From contig DATMPC010000035.1 in the NCBI GenBank assembly GCA_035567895.1, forward strand, positions 1 to 53,604: DNA of 53,604 bases, given 5' to 3'. A model generated the notes under the pieces. The model was not told the DNA's origin and did not search any database. It saw nothing but the letters and a program-made list of their open reading frames with translations. Position 1 is the first letter of the stretch; the number at the start of each line of letters is the position of its first letter. Below are positions 40,160-48,694 of the stretch, piece by piece. The DNA is from Terriglobales bacterium. Its GTDB lineage: Bacteria; Acidobacteriota; Terriglobia; Terriglobales; Acidobacteriaceae. The position numbers and the translations under genes are program-made.

Positions 40160-40786
40160 GTGCCGATTTGGATCACTTATGCGGTACTGATCATGACGGT
40201 CGTCGTGATCGGGATCGTCGTCCTTGTTCCTGCTGTGACGATTAGCCGTGGCGGCAAAATACTCGCATTCCTCGCTCTTTTTGTTTTTCCCTTGCTCGCC
40301 GTCGCGCTTGGCTACCAGCACCACATGGATCGCGCCACGCAAACCAGCTTCTGTCTCTCTTGCCATGTGATGGAACCCTACGGGCGCAGCTTGCACGTGG
40401 ATGATCCTAGCTGGTTGCCGGCCGCCCACTACCAGAATCATCGCGTGCCGCATGACGAGGCTTGCTACACCTGCCACACCGATTACGTAATGTACGGAAC
40501 GATCAAGTCGAAGTGGCGCGGACTGCATCACGTCTACGTGCAGTACTTCGGCAATCCCAAGCCACCGCTGCATCTCTACGTTGCATACAACAATCGCGAG
40601 TGCCTGCACTGCCATCTCGGCGCACGCAGCTTCGAGCAGGGAACAACTCATACCGCCGATCCTGAAATCATGGCGGACATCAAGTCGAACAAGATGTCGT
40701 GTCTGACATCCGGGTGTCACGATCAGGTGCACAACACGACCAAGCTCAACGAAGTGAAGTATTGGGAGGGACCGCAGGCACAATGA
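40160..40786 (+). CDS. NapC/NirT/NrfH-like multiheme quinol dehydrogenase
   Basis: 208 residues starting with GTG (GGAGG upstream). Two hydrophobic segments fill residues 5-25 and 33-52. Three C-x-x-C-H motifs (F-C-L-S-C-H-V-M, C-Y-T-C-H, C-L-H-C-H) and a fourth with one extra residue, C-L-T-S-G-C-H, suggest four hemes. The first site has the C-x-x-C-H-x-M form of NrfH, where Met is the heme ligand. Relatives oxidise menaquinol in the inner membrane and hand electrons to periplasmic cytochromes. Placement next to the small cytochrome and barrel/decaheme genes makes it the likely entry or exit point of electrons. Overlaps the next gene by 4 bases. Confidence 0.9.
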   Translation: MPIWITYAVLIMTVVVIGIVVLVPAVTISRGGKILAFLALFVFPLLAVALGYQHHMDRATQTSFCLSCHVMEPYGRSLHVDDPSWLPAAHYQNHRVPHDEACYTCHTDYVMYGTIKSKWRGLHHVYVQYFGNPKPPLHLYVAYNNRECLHCHLGARSFEQGTTHTADPEIMADIKSNKMSCLTSGCHDQVHNTTKLNEVKYWEGPQAQ

Positions 40787-41010
40787 ACTTCGCTCTCGAT
40801 CAAAGGCTACGAATCGCCGGTGTCCTCATCGTTATCGGGCTGGTCATCGAGGGTTGGACGCTGCGCTGGAACAGTCCAATCGGATTCCTGGTATTCCTGG
40901 GACTGGGTGGGCTCTTCATCGCCTGCGGCGTCCTTGTCTATTTGTTGACCCTTGTCGCGATTCCCGAAGCACCAGATTCGGTAGCACCGAAGTCGTCTGC
41001 CGTCTCCTGA
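40783..41010 (+). CDS. Small two-helix membrane protein of the electron-transfer operon
   Basis: 75 residues. Its ATG overlaps the stop of the quinol dehydrogenase (ATGA), a sign of translational coupling. Two membrane helices (I-A-G-V-L-I-V-I-G-L-V-I and F-L-V-F-L-G-L-G-G-L-F-I-A-C-G-V-L) with a short loop (W-T-L-R-W-N-S-P-I), and a Ser/Pro tail. No heme motif. It may stabilise the quinol dehydrogenase; I do not recognise a family. Confidence 0.8.
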   Translation: MNFALDQRLRIAGVLIVIGLVIEGWTLRWNSPIGFLVFLGLGGLFIACGVLVYLLTLVAIPEAPDSVAPKSSAVS

Positions 41011-41013
41011 TCA

Positions 41014-41107
41014 AACGCAGATTTTGCGGATTCACGCGGATATGTTGAGGCTTGAAAGCCACAAAAAATCTGCGTTGATCCCTCAATTTTGTGTATATCT
41101 GCGTGAA
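41014..41107. repeat. Inverted repeats of the ATCTGCGTGAA family
   Basis: AACGCAGATTTT (41014-41025) pairs with AAAATCTGCGTT (41065-41076), and TTCACGCGGATAT (41031-41043) pairs with ATATCTGCGTGAA (41095-41107, one mismatch). It follows the operon's last gene and may act as a transcript end. Confidence 0.7.
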
Positions 41108-41205
41108 CTTTTGATTTTTGTTCTGAGTTCACTTTACTGATGACCTGATTGCCGGATCCCCCGCACTATCGCCCGCGGGAGCACCCGCATCCCATAAACG
41201 TGAGT

Positions 41206-42267
41206 ATGAGTCGTCTCGAGTTAAGAGTACAAATGGTCTGCTTGCCGTTGCTGATGGTATTCCTTGCTCCCTTCCTGATTGCGCAGCAGCGGACGGAAGC
41301 GGACTTCACGATCCGCAACTTCCAGTTTCATAGTGGGGAGACGCTGCCTGAGGTGAAGATCCACTACGTCACACTGGGAGTTCCACAACGGGACGCAAGT
41401 GGACATGTGACGAACGCCCTCCTCCTGCTGCATGGAACCGGCGGAGCACTGAATAGTTTTCTTTCGCAGCGCTACTCGGTACTCTTTCAACGGGGGGAGC
41501 CGCTGGATTCGTCGCGATACTACATCATCATTCCGGACAGCATCGGGCACGGGCGTTCGTCGAAACCCAGCGACGGACTGCGCACGCGCTTTCCTCGTTA
41601 CGACTACGGCGATATGGTTGAAGCGCAGTATCGGCTGGTGACTGTGGGCCTGCGCGTCGATCGACTGAAGCTGGTCAGCGGCACTTCCATGGGCGGCATG
41701 CATGCGTGGATGTGGGTCGAAGAGCATCCGGAGATGGTGGACAACCTGTTCCCACTGGTCTGTATGCCAACGGCGATCGCTGGTGCGAATCGCCTGTGGC
41801 GCGATCTGGCCATTTACCTGATCACCAGCGATTCTGAGTACCAAAGTGGGAATTACGAATCGGAACACGGGATAAACCAGGCGATCGGCATGTTCGAGCT
41901 GTTGATGGATGCTGCTTCGCTGGTGCAACCGAACGCTTCTGACCGCAATGTGGCGGATACGCTCTACAAGATATGGATGGGAGAGGCCAGCAGCAAACGC
42001 GATGCTACCGATCTCGTGTACGCGCTGGATGCCTCGCGAAACTATAACCCGGAACCGAATTTGGAGAGGATTCGGGCACGCGTGATCGCCGTAAACGCCG
42101 AGGACGACTTCATCAGTAGCAGCGATCAGGCAACGATGGAAGCTCTGATGAAACGCGTTAAACGCGGACGCTTCGTGTTGCTGCCCGAAGCCGCCGGCAC
42201 GCACGGCCACAGCAGCGGCGGCGATCCGTCACTATGGAAGCAGTACCTGGCGGAGCTGATGCGATGA
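41206..42267 (+). CDS. Exported alpha/beta hydrolase (homoserine acetyltransferase-like)
   Basis: 353 residues from the ATG at 41206; an ATG at 41233 is also possible. Signal peptide ending near L-I-A-Q-Q. The fold is that of the MetX-like group: L-P-E-V-K-I-H-Y-V-T-L-G, L-L-L-H-G-T-G-G (oxyanion loop), I-I-P-D-S-I-G-H-G-R-S-S-K-P, nucleophile elbow V-S-G-T-S-M-G-G-M-H-A-W, an acid in N-A-E-D-D-F-I-S-S and the histidine in A-G-T-H-G-H-S. Periplasmic location argues against methionine synthesis; a hydrolase is more likely. Single gene. Confidence 0.88.
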   Translation: MSRLELRVQMVCLPLLMVFLAPFLIAQQRTEADFTIRNFQFHSGETLPEVKIHYVTLGVPQRDASGHVTNALLLLHGTGGALNSFLSQRYSVLFQRGEPLDSSRYYIIIPDSIGHGRSSKPSDGLRTRFPRYDYGDMVEAQYRLVTVGLRVDRLKLVSGTSMGGMHAWMWVEEHPEMVDNLFPLVCMPTAIAGANRLWRDLAIYLITSDSEYQSGNYESEHGINQAIGMFELLMDAASLVQPNASDRNVADTLYKIWMGEASSKRDATDLVYALDASRNYNPEPNLERIRARVIAVNAEDDFISSSDQATMEALMKRVKRGRFVLLPEAAGTHGHSSGGDPSLWKQYLAELMR

Positions 42268-42496
42268 GGCAGCGCCCGCTTCTAACCCCACCCTCGCGAA
42301 CATCGCGCGAGACCGGCTCTCGAGCAACTCGACTTTGTTGCTGGGGTGGGGAGATGGGGCAGCCGACATTGTGCGAGTCCCATAATAGAACATGGGTAAG
42401 AGAGTATTGGCCACCCGCCTGAGTTGCTGCAAGGAATCCAATCTTCGTCCGTAGCCCTCGGAACATCAACTAATGTTCTAAACCACGGTTGTAGGA

Positions 42497-43006
42497 CTAG
42501 TGTTCGCGAGCTGGCTCCAACGGAGTGGCGGGAAGGGGCTGGCGCAAAACTAGCGCGGCCATGCGATCACTGTTTTGGTAGAGCAGAAACATGATCTGCA
42601 CCAGCAGGGCTGCGGCAACCACGAAAAAACTCCACACATAGACCGGCTTTATGGAAGGCCAAGCACGTGTCACAGGTTTGAATTCCGAAAAAGCTATTCC
42701 TGCGGCGATCAAAAAGACAAGGCTTGCCGACATGGTTCCTAAGCTGGGAATCTCAGCAAAACGACTTAACAAGTAGGCGCGAAGTTTAATCGCGAATCCG
42801 GCCAAAACGGAAAGCAACATGGCATCGACTAGCATTAACGCGCCAGCCACTACCGTCAGCTTGTCCTTCACGATCCATCCTGCCTCCTGAAACATGGGAA
42901 GCCCTTGGACGATCAAGCGGACAATCACCAGGCCAGCGACACCAATCGCTAGAGTTGTGGCTGCTCGGGCAAGTTGCCCGTTCGATTTCGAGGCTGCTGT
43001 GGTCAT
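42497..43006 (-). CDS. Four-helix membrane protein, function unknown
   Basis: 169 residues with four hydrophobic segments (about 18-38, 48-72, 88-106, 123-143): L-A-I-G-V-A-G-L-V-I-V-R, V-V-A-G-A-L-M-L-V-D-A-M-L-L, A-S-L-V-F-L-I-A-A-G-I-A-F and S-F-F-V-V-A-A-A-L-L-V-Q-I-M-F. The pattern resembles the UPF0114/YqhA type of small membrane proteins in helix number, but I see no diagnostic motif. It lies 30 bases after the outer-membrane protein gene at 43037 on the same strand, so co-transcription is likely. Confidence 0.7.
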   Translation of the reverse strand: MTTAASKSNGQLARAATTLAIGVAGLVIVRLIVQGLPMFQEAGWIVKDKLTVVAGALMLVDAMLLSVLAGFAIKLRAYLLSRFAEIPSLGTMSASLVFLIAAGIAFSEFKPVTRAWPSIKPVYVWSFFVVAAALLVQIMFLLYQNSDRMAALVLRQPLPATPLEPAREH

Positions 43007-43036
43007 TACAATTTCACCGATCCATGCGGCTGACAG

Positions 43037-43948
43037 CTAGAACCTATCAGCTCGCTTCATCAGCTTGCCCAGATTGACTTCCATGCTGAAGGCTACGGTG
43101 TCGAGCGCGAAATGCACGCTGTGCGTGTATCCGATCTGGAAGTCGAAGATTTTGCCGGGAGAGAACTCCACCCAGGCGGAGCCGCCGTTGTCGCGTGTGA
43201 GCGATGCGTCGCCGCTGGTTACAGCCGCGAGTTCGAACGCTCGCCCATACTTACCGGCGCCGGCCGTAGTCGTTGACTTCTTCGCGACCAGTTTGCTGTA
43301 CATCTTCTGCTGTCCGGAGGGAAGCACGTCGTAGAGGCTGCCGCCTATGCTGAAGTTGCCGCCGAGGTCGATCTTGCTGCCGCCGGTGAACTGGCTGACG
43401 AATCCCAGGGTCGTGAATGGACGATGGAAAAACTTTGTGTCGGTGAGGCCGTTCGACAGGCCGAGTTCGAGGAACGGAGTTAGACGATCAAAGCCGTGTT
43501 CGACGTGATTGTTCCATCCGTAGTTTGGACGGCCGGTGCTTACGCCTTTCGTCGTGCTGCCGGTGGGGGCCGCCACGGTGAGCGTGGAGTTGTAATTCGC
43601 GACGTCGCCGGTGGTCTTGAACTTCGCGTCCATGTAGACGTTACCCAGGCTGTTTAACGAACTGGACGTGCCCTTGGTTGTAGTTGTGCCTGTGGTGGTG
43701 GTTGGCGTTGACGACGAGACGAACGACAAGGGCACGCCCATGTCGACGCCCCAGTGTTCGTTGAAGTTGTAGCCGACGTTCGAGCCCAGATCGAGCACTC
43801 GCTCCTGGGAGTTGGCGCTGCCTTCGAAGCTGGCCGTTGAAGTCCAGCCGATGTCGTCCGCGTCCTTCTTATTGGACGGCGCGTTCTGCGCAAATACTGC
43901 TGTGGCTAAAAATGCGAGCAAAGAAAGTGCTGCGACTCTACGAATCAT
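43037..43948 (-). CDS. Outer-membrane beta-barrel-like exported protein
   Basis: 303 residues from the ATG at 43948 (the frame is open 13 codons further but lacks a signal there). Signal peptide ends near V-F-A-Q-N. The rest is rich in alternating hydrophobic residues, Gly, Ser and Thr: V-L-D-L-G-S-N-V-G-Y-N-F-N-E-H-W-G-V-D-M-G-V-P-L, a Thr-rich loop, L-T-P-F-L-E-L-G-L-S-N-G-L, and F-D-F-Q-I-G-Y-T-H-S-V-H-F-A-L-D, all as in transporter-type barrels. It ends R-A-D-R-F, with a terminal aromatic residue. Substrate unknown. Confidence 0.75.
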   Translation of the reverse strand: MIRRVAALSLLAFLATAVFAQNAPSNKKDADDIGWTSTASFEGSANSQERVLDLGSNVGYNFNEHWGVDMGVPLSFVSSSTPTTTTGTTTTKGTSSSLNSLGNVYMDAKFKTTGDVANYNSTLTVAAPTGSTTKGVSTGRPNYGWNNHVEHGFDRLTPFLELGLSNGLTDTKFFHRPFTTLGFVSQFTGGSKIDLGGNFSIGGSLYDVLPSGQQKMYSKLVAKKSTTTAGAGKYGRAFELAAVTSGDASLTRDNGGSAWVEFSPGKIFDFQIGYTHSVHFALDTVAFSMEVNLGKLMKRADRF

Positions 43949-44164
43949 GAGGGACACACTCCGGGTAACTGATTTACTGCAAAGCAAACGTGAAGAGTAT
44001 TAGGGACGATAGTCGTGGGCGTCGAGGGTACTAGAGATGGTGGCCGCTGGGGCGGACTGCAAGGCCCAAGACTATGGGGACGATGTACTAAGGTACTTAA
44101 ACTAGCTGCCCCAAATGGTGTTTCATGGTCCAAAGCAAGCCCGATGTTAAACAGGAAGGATCTG

Positions 44165-44473
44165 ATGAAAGCAACCAGAACGTTGACCGTGTGTTTGTTA
44201 TCACTCGGTCTCGCGATTTCTGCCTTCGGCAGCGGGACGAGCGGAAAGGCTCCGAAGCAAGCCAAATTTGCCCACAAGCAGGCCAAGAAAGCGGACAAGC
44301 AGGAAGATAAGTCAGAGAAGGCCGCGTTCAAGCAGCAGCTTAAGAACGAACACGCCGCTTGCAAAGCGAACCCTCACAGCGCCGCCTGCCACGATTTGAA
44401 ACAGCGCCAGAAGATGGAGGAGCGCGATTTCAAGGCAGAGGAAAAGGCCGAAAAGCGAGCAGACAAGAAATAG
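44165..44473 (+). CDS. Small exported lysine-rich protein
   Basis: 102 residues; AGGAAGG precedes the ATG at 44165. Signal peptide to about residue 23 (A-I-S-A-F-G). The mature part is one long Lys/Glu/Ala-rich helix (K-F-A-H-K-Q-A-K-K-A-D-K-Q) with two cysteines in H-A-A-C-K-A-N-P-H-S-A-A-C-H that could form a disulfide hairpin. Unknown function; it resembles small periplasmic helical proteins of this phylum. Confidence 0.7.
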   Translation: MKATRTLTVCLLSLGLAISAFGSGTSGKAPKQAKFAHKQAKKADKQEDKSEKAAFKQQLKNEHAACKANPHSAACHDLKQRQKMEERDFKAEEKAEKRADKK

Positions 44474-45079
44474 CCGGACGGGTTGCCCACGCTTTGTATT
44501 GTTGTGTGCCGGGTACCCCGTCTTTTGATCCAGCACTTTCTGATTTTGGTTCTGCTGAGGAACTGGAAGCGATGAAATGCAGATTGCCGCCACCGTGAAT
44601 GCGTCGCACCCTCTGGGCAGGTTGCTACCAGCGCGAGTCTCTTTAGTTTGAGTCGAGGCACAAGAAATGTCGGTTGGAACTGCCCCCGCGCGAGGTTACG
44701 AAGGTCATTCAGCGCCGCGCCCCCCTGCTTTACTTCCCGTAATGGCACCGCAAAGGGCGAAGACAGATCGAGGCTGCGGGACCCGGCACCCACAGTTTGG
44801 AATCCCCAAACAAGGGAAATAACACAGACTGAGGATAAGTGCGCCACCAGTCCAAAGGGTGAGCCCGCCCAGACCGTTAATCGCTTTGGATCACTGCAAC
44901 TTTAAATTGCAGGAAAAACCGAATGCGTTTGATACTCTCGCTGCCTGGGTCGCCTATGTGAGTCAGAAACCGTCACCCGGAGACGTCAGGCTGCACTAGA
45001 TCGTTGGCCGCATTCCGTCGCCTGAAAGCAAAGGGGGCTGCGGGACTGGCCGCCAATTCACAGAAAGCTGGAGGAAACC
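44474..45079. other. Gene-free stretch with an inverted dispersed-repeat copy
   Basis: About 44775-44870 holds, in reverse orientation, the repeat seen at 190-262 and 1508-1592: GGCACCCACAGTTTGG, AATCCCCAAACAAGGG, GTGCGCCACC, AAAGGGTGAGCCCGCCC. Nothing else recognisable. Confidence 0.5.
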
Positions 45080-45592
45080 GTGCTCAGGAAAGGATTTCCT
45101 GCGTTCAAAATCGCGCACCTGCCTGTCATTCTGTTCACGCTTTCACCTGCGGTACTAGCTCAACAGCCTGCACTGTCCTGGGATGCGGTTGAGCAGGCAA
45201 CAGGAAAAAGCATCGTCGTAGTGCGCAACGACAACCATTCCCACACCGGGAAACTGGAGCAGGTCTCAGGCGATTCGCTCACACTCGCCGATCACGAGCG
45301 CAAGATTGTCATCCCGCGCGGGGACATCAGGCAGGTCCACTGGCGAACGGGCCGCTCGCGCAAAAGAGGAGCCCTGTGGGGTTTGGCCATCGGCGCCGGG
45401 AGCGGAGCCATTGTTGGCGCCGCAGGCACGCAACCCTGTGATGCCTGCATCATTAGCATCAGCCGTGGGGAAGGCGCAGCAGTCGGAGCAACAGCAGGCG
45501 CTGCCGTGGGCACCATCGTCGGCGTGCTGGTCGGCGGCGGACGCAAGCAGGTCTTGCTGTACGACAGCAGCGCCTCTATCGCAAGTCACTAG
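45080..45592 (+). CDS. Exported glycine-zipper hypothetical protein
   Basis: 170 residues starting with GTG (GGAGG 6 bases upstream). Signal peptide ends near V-L-A-Q-Q. The middle, I-V-V-V-R-N-D-N-H-S-H-T-G-K-L-E-Q-V-S-G-D-S-L-T-L, is a small beta domain of the kind found in RNA- or carbohydrate-binding barrels. The C-terminal half has small-residue helices, A-L-W-G-L-A-I-G-A-G-S-G-A-I-V-G-A-A and G-A-A-V-G-T-I-V-G-V-L-V-G, a glycine zipper for membrane insertion or oligomers. Unknown role; it precedes the ADOP permease. Confidence 0.7.
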   Translation: MLRKGFPAFKIAHLPVILFTLSPAVLAQQPALSWDAVEQATGKSIVVVRNDNHSHTGKLEQVSGDSLTLADHERKIVIPRGDIRQVHWRTGRSRKRGALWGLAIGAGSGAIVGAAGTQPCDACIISISRGEGAAVGATAGAAVGTIVGVLVGGGRKQVLLYDSSASIASH

Positions 45593-45710
45593 CACTCCGA
45601 AAAAAGCTGGGCCACGCGCCGCGCAGAGTGCGCCACCCACATTTTGAGAATTGCAGGCAGAAAAACAGAAGGGCGGGCCACCCAGCCCAACTGTGCTAGG
45701 CTGCCGTGCT

Positions 45711-48131
45711 GTGCGTCCTGCGCTTGTTATCGATGTTTTCCGCCGCGACCTGGCTTATACGATCCGAAGTCTACGCAAGAGTCCCGCGTTTGCGCTGACC
45801 GCGATTGTCACACTCGCACTCGGCATCGGCGCGAACACTGCGATTTTCACGATCGTGCGTTCGGTACTGCTGCGTCCGCTCGCCTACCGTGAGCCCGCGC
45901 GCCTGGTTCTAATCACTCCCGGCGCCACTACGATGCGGTTGGAAGAGCTCAAAAAATCGGCGCGCTCCTACACCGATTTCGGCGACTATCTTAAGGACAA
46001 TGCCGACGTGGCGCTCACCGGTGCGTTCACTCCCGAGGTAATCAAGCAAAACCGCGTCTCGGCGAATTTTCTGTCAATACTCGGTGTTGAGCCGCTGATC
46101 GGACGCAGCTTCACGCCCGAGGAAGATTCGCCAGGCGGTCCGCCGGTTGTGATTATTAGCTCCAACTTGTGGCAGCGGCGATTCGGGGGCGACCCTCAGA
46201 TTGTCGGCCGCACGATCGACGTTGCCGGCTTCGCGCATACCGTGGTCGGCATCATGCCCGCCGATTTCAAGTTTCCGTTTCCCGAGGCGGACGTCTGGTT
46301 CCCGCAACCGGCGAAGGATATAAACCAGTTCAGTCCCTTGCTGGCTGTTTTTGGACGGCTCGCTCCCGGCGTGACGCTCGCGCAAGCCAGCGCGGAGCTT
46401 CAGGTCATCAACGCGCAGTATGCCGCAGCGCATCCTGGCATGATGGACACCAAGCCGAACAAACCTGCTCGGGTAGCGCCGCTGAAAGACTCGCTGGTCG
46501 CGAACGTGCGCGGCATACTCTGGATGCTGTTCGGCGCCGTCACCTTGGTGCTGCTGATTGCATGTGCGAATGTTGCGGGATTGCTTCTCGCGCGCGCCAC
46601 CTCTCGCTCCCGCGAGTTCGCCATCCGTGCCGCGCTGGGGGCATCGCGCGGCCGTGTAATCGCACAAGTGCTGATCGAGAGTACGACCTTATCTTTTCTG
46701 GCCGCGGTCATCGGCACGGCTTTAGCGCAGTGGATGCTTCATACGATTACGTTGGCCAGCCGGACGCGCTCCGAATTGCCGCGGATTGGCGAGGTTCGTC
46801 TTGATCCCTTGGTTCTTGCCTTCGCGCTCGTGCTATCGATTGCGACTGGACTGGTCTTCGGACTCCTGCCATCGTTCACCGTTTCGCGCCCGGATCTGGT
46901 TGCGTCGCTCAAATCGCACGGCGAATCCGGCGCGAGTTCGCACAGGTTCCGCTGGTTCAACACGCGAAGTGCGCTGGTCGCGGGACAAGTTGCCCTGTCG
47001 ATCGTGCTGCTCAGCGGGACAGCATTGCTGATTCGCAGTCTGGTGCGGCTCAGCCACGTGGATCCGGGCTTCGACTCTTCGCATCTTCTTACGTTTCGCG
47101 TTTCGCTCTCGCCTGCGCACTACCCCAAGACGGAATCGCTGGTTGCGTTTTACGACGAAGTACTTCGCCATATCGATACAGTTCCTGGAGTGAAACATTC
47201 GACGATCTCGCTTACGCTGCCGATGATGGGGTTTCCGATGATGCCGGTACAGCCAGCCGACGCTCCCCTGCGCAAGCTCAACGAGCGCCAACTGGGCATG
47301 ATCCAGTTCATCATGCCGGATTACTTCCGCACGCTCGGCATTCCGCAGCGCAGCGGGCGCGAATTCAATGAGCGCGACAAGACCGATGCGCCCCCGGTGA
47401 CGATCATCAACGAAGCCCTGGCGCGCAGGCTTTGGCCGGATTACCCGCAGTTCAATCCCATCGGTCGACGCATTCTGATGGGTGTCCGGACAACTCAATA
47501 TGAGGTCGTCGGCGTAGTTGGCGACATCCGACAGGGTCTCGATACCGATCTGACGCCGGGCATGTACTGGTCGGCTTATCAGGTTGTCTCACCGACGATG
47601 ATGTTTGCCATTCGCACCGAAGGCGATCCGCTTCGCCATGCCGAAGCGATGCGTCGTGCGGTTCTCGCCGTCGATCCTGCGCAGCCGATCTCCGCCATCC
47701 ACTCCATTACCGAGCTCGCCGAGCAGGAAGAAGGACAGCGCCGGCTGGTGTTGCTGGTTCTCGGCGCATTCGCAATCGCTGCCGTGCTGCTGACGATGAT
47801 TGGAATTTACGGCACGATTACATATTGGGTGGTGCAGCGTACGGGCGAATTGGGCATCCGCCGCGCGCTGGGAGCACCGAGCGGGAACATTCTTTGGCTG
47901 GTTGTGGGCCGCGGTCTTGCATTGACGGCTGCCGGCCTGGTGATCGGCATCGCAGCCGCGATTGGACTCACGCGCCTGATGCAGTCGTTGCTGTTTCAGG
48001 TGAGTCCGACCGACCTCCCAACACTCGGCGCTGTGGCGGTAATCACCGCCGCGCTCAGCCTCGTCGCGAGCTACCTGCCTGCTCGACGCGCACTCCGCGT
48101 AGATCCGATGGAGGCGTTGCGCGCGGAGTAG
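45711..48131 (+). CDS. ADOP-type (MacB/FtsX-like) ABC permease, second copy
   Basis: 806 residues if the GTG at 45711 is the start; the frame extends to a TTG at 45651 whose first codons look unrelated. Features: V-F-R-R-D-L-A-Y-T-I-R-S-L-R-K-S-P-A-F-A, L-A-L-G-I-G-A-N-T-A-I-F-T, MacB-type periplasmic domain (R-V-S-A-N-F-L-S-I-L-G-V-E, S-N-L-W-Q-R-R-F-G-G-D-P-Q-I-V-G-R), FtsX block (L-V-L-L-I-A-C-A-N-V-A-G-L-L-L-A-R-A), then a repeat of the same two parts, ending Y-L-P-A-R-R-A-L-R-V-D-P-M-E-A-L-R. Paralogue of 23516-26056. No ATPase or PadR regulator adjacent. Confidence 0.9.
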   Translation: MRPALVIDVFRRDLAYTIRSLRKSPAFALTAIVTLALGIGANTAIFTIVRSVLLRPLAYREPARLVLITPGATTMRLEELKKSARSYTDFGDYLKDNADVALTGAFTPEVIKQNRVSANFLSILGVEPLIGRSFTPEEDSPGGPPVVIISSNLWQRRFGGDPQIVGRTIDVAGFAHTVVGIMPADFKFPFPEADVWFPQPAKDINQFSPLLAVFGRLAPGVTLAQASAELQVINAQYAAAHPGMMDTKPNKPARVAPLKDSLVANVRGILWMLFGAVTLVLLIACANVAGLLLARATSRSREFAIRAALGASRGRVIAQVLIESTTLSFLAAVIGTALAQWMLHTITLASRTRSELPRIGEVRLDPLVLAFALVLSIATGLVFGLLPSFTVSRPDLVASLKSHGESGASSHRFRWFNTRSALVAGQVALSIVLLSGTALLIRSLVRLSHVDPGFDSSHLLTFRVSLSPAHYPKTESLVAFYDEVLRHIDTVPGVKHSTISLTLPMMGFPMMPVQPADAPLRKLNERQLGMIQFIMPDYFRTLGIPQRSGREFNERDKTDAPPVTIINEALARRLWPDYPQFNPIGRRILMGVRTTQYEVVGVVGDIRQGLDTDLTPGMYWSAYQVVSPTMMFAIRTEGDPLRHAEAMRRAVLAVDPAQPISAIHSITELAEQEEGQRRLVLLVLGAFAIAAVLLTMIGIYGTITYWVVQRTGELGIRRALGAPSGNILWLVVGRGLALTAAGLVIGIAAAIGLTRLMQSLLFQVSPTDLPTLGAVAVITAALSLVASYLPARRALRVDPMEALRAE

Positions 48132-48694
48132 CATCCCGAGCGTGTCGAAGAGCCTGCCCTCCGTTCTAGCTTGAGCGCCATGCGCGAAACCCTGAGACTT
48201 TCGAAGGGGAAGTCGAATGGGATCCTGTGTTTTGTTTACGGCTGTTGGGCTGTTTGGCTGCTGCCCTGTTCCCTATCCCCTGTAACCTGTCCCCTACCTT
48301 ACCTGATTGCTGATGGCTGAGGCATTAGAGTGCCGCGCAGGTTGCGGCACGGCATGAGAGTAGCCCAGGGTGGAGCGAGTCCGGTCCGCCGCGGCGGACC
48401 GGACCGCGGAACCCTGGGTAAACGGATACAGATTTTCATTCCTTGCTGCCGCAGGCCGAAGCGGAGACCGAAGGTCGTAGCGACAAAGACAAATGCATTT
48501 TTTCTAAGCGCTTCCCCTTCGACTTTGCTCAGGGTGCGGCGCGGGCATTCGGCAGAGCGGAATGGGATTTTCTCCATAGCTAACCCAGGGTTCCCAAATT
48601 GCGGTCACCCTGGGCTACTCTCACACGTGCCGCATCCGCCCCGGCGGACGGCACTCGAAAATCCACTGCCCCCGGCCTTCCCAAACAGAGGAGC
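48132..48694. repeat. Composite palindromic repeat region
   Basis: Arms GAGAGTAGCCCAGGGT at 48356-48371 and its exact complement at 48607-48622 flank about 235 bases. Inside, 48379-48404 is a perfect 26-bp palindrome of GTCCGGTCCGCC, and AACCCTGGGT/ACCCAGGGTT pair near 48410 and 48583. Upstream, 48260-48310 is a CCCTGT-type degenerate repeat. No gene. Confidence 0.75.

Noticed and set aside
41221-42210. 329-residue minus-strand open frame
   Set aside because: Antisense shadow of the alpha/beta hydrolase, whose catalytic motifs are clear on the other strand.
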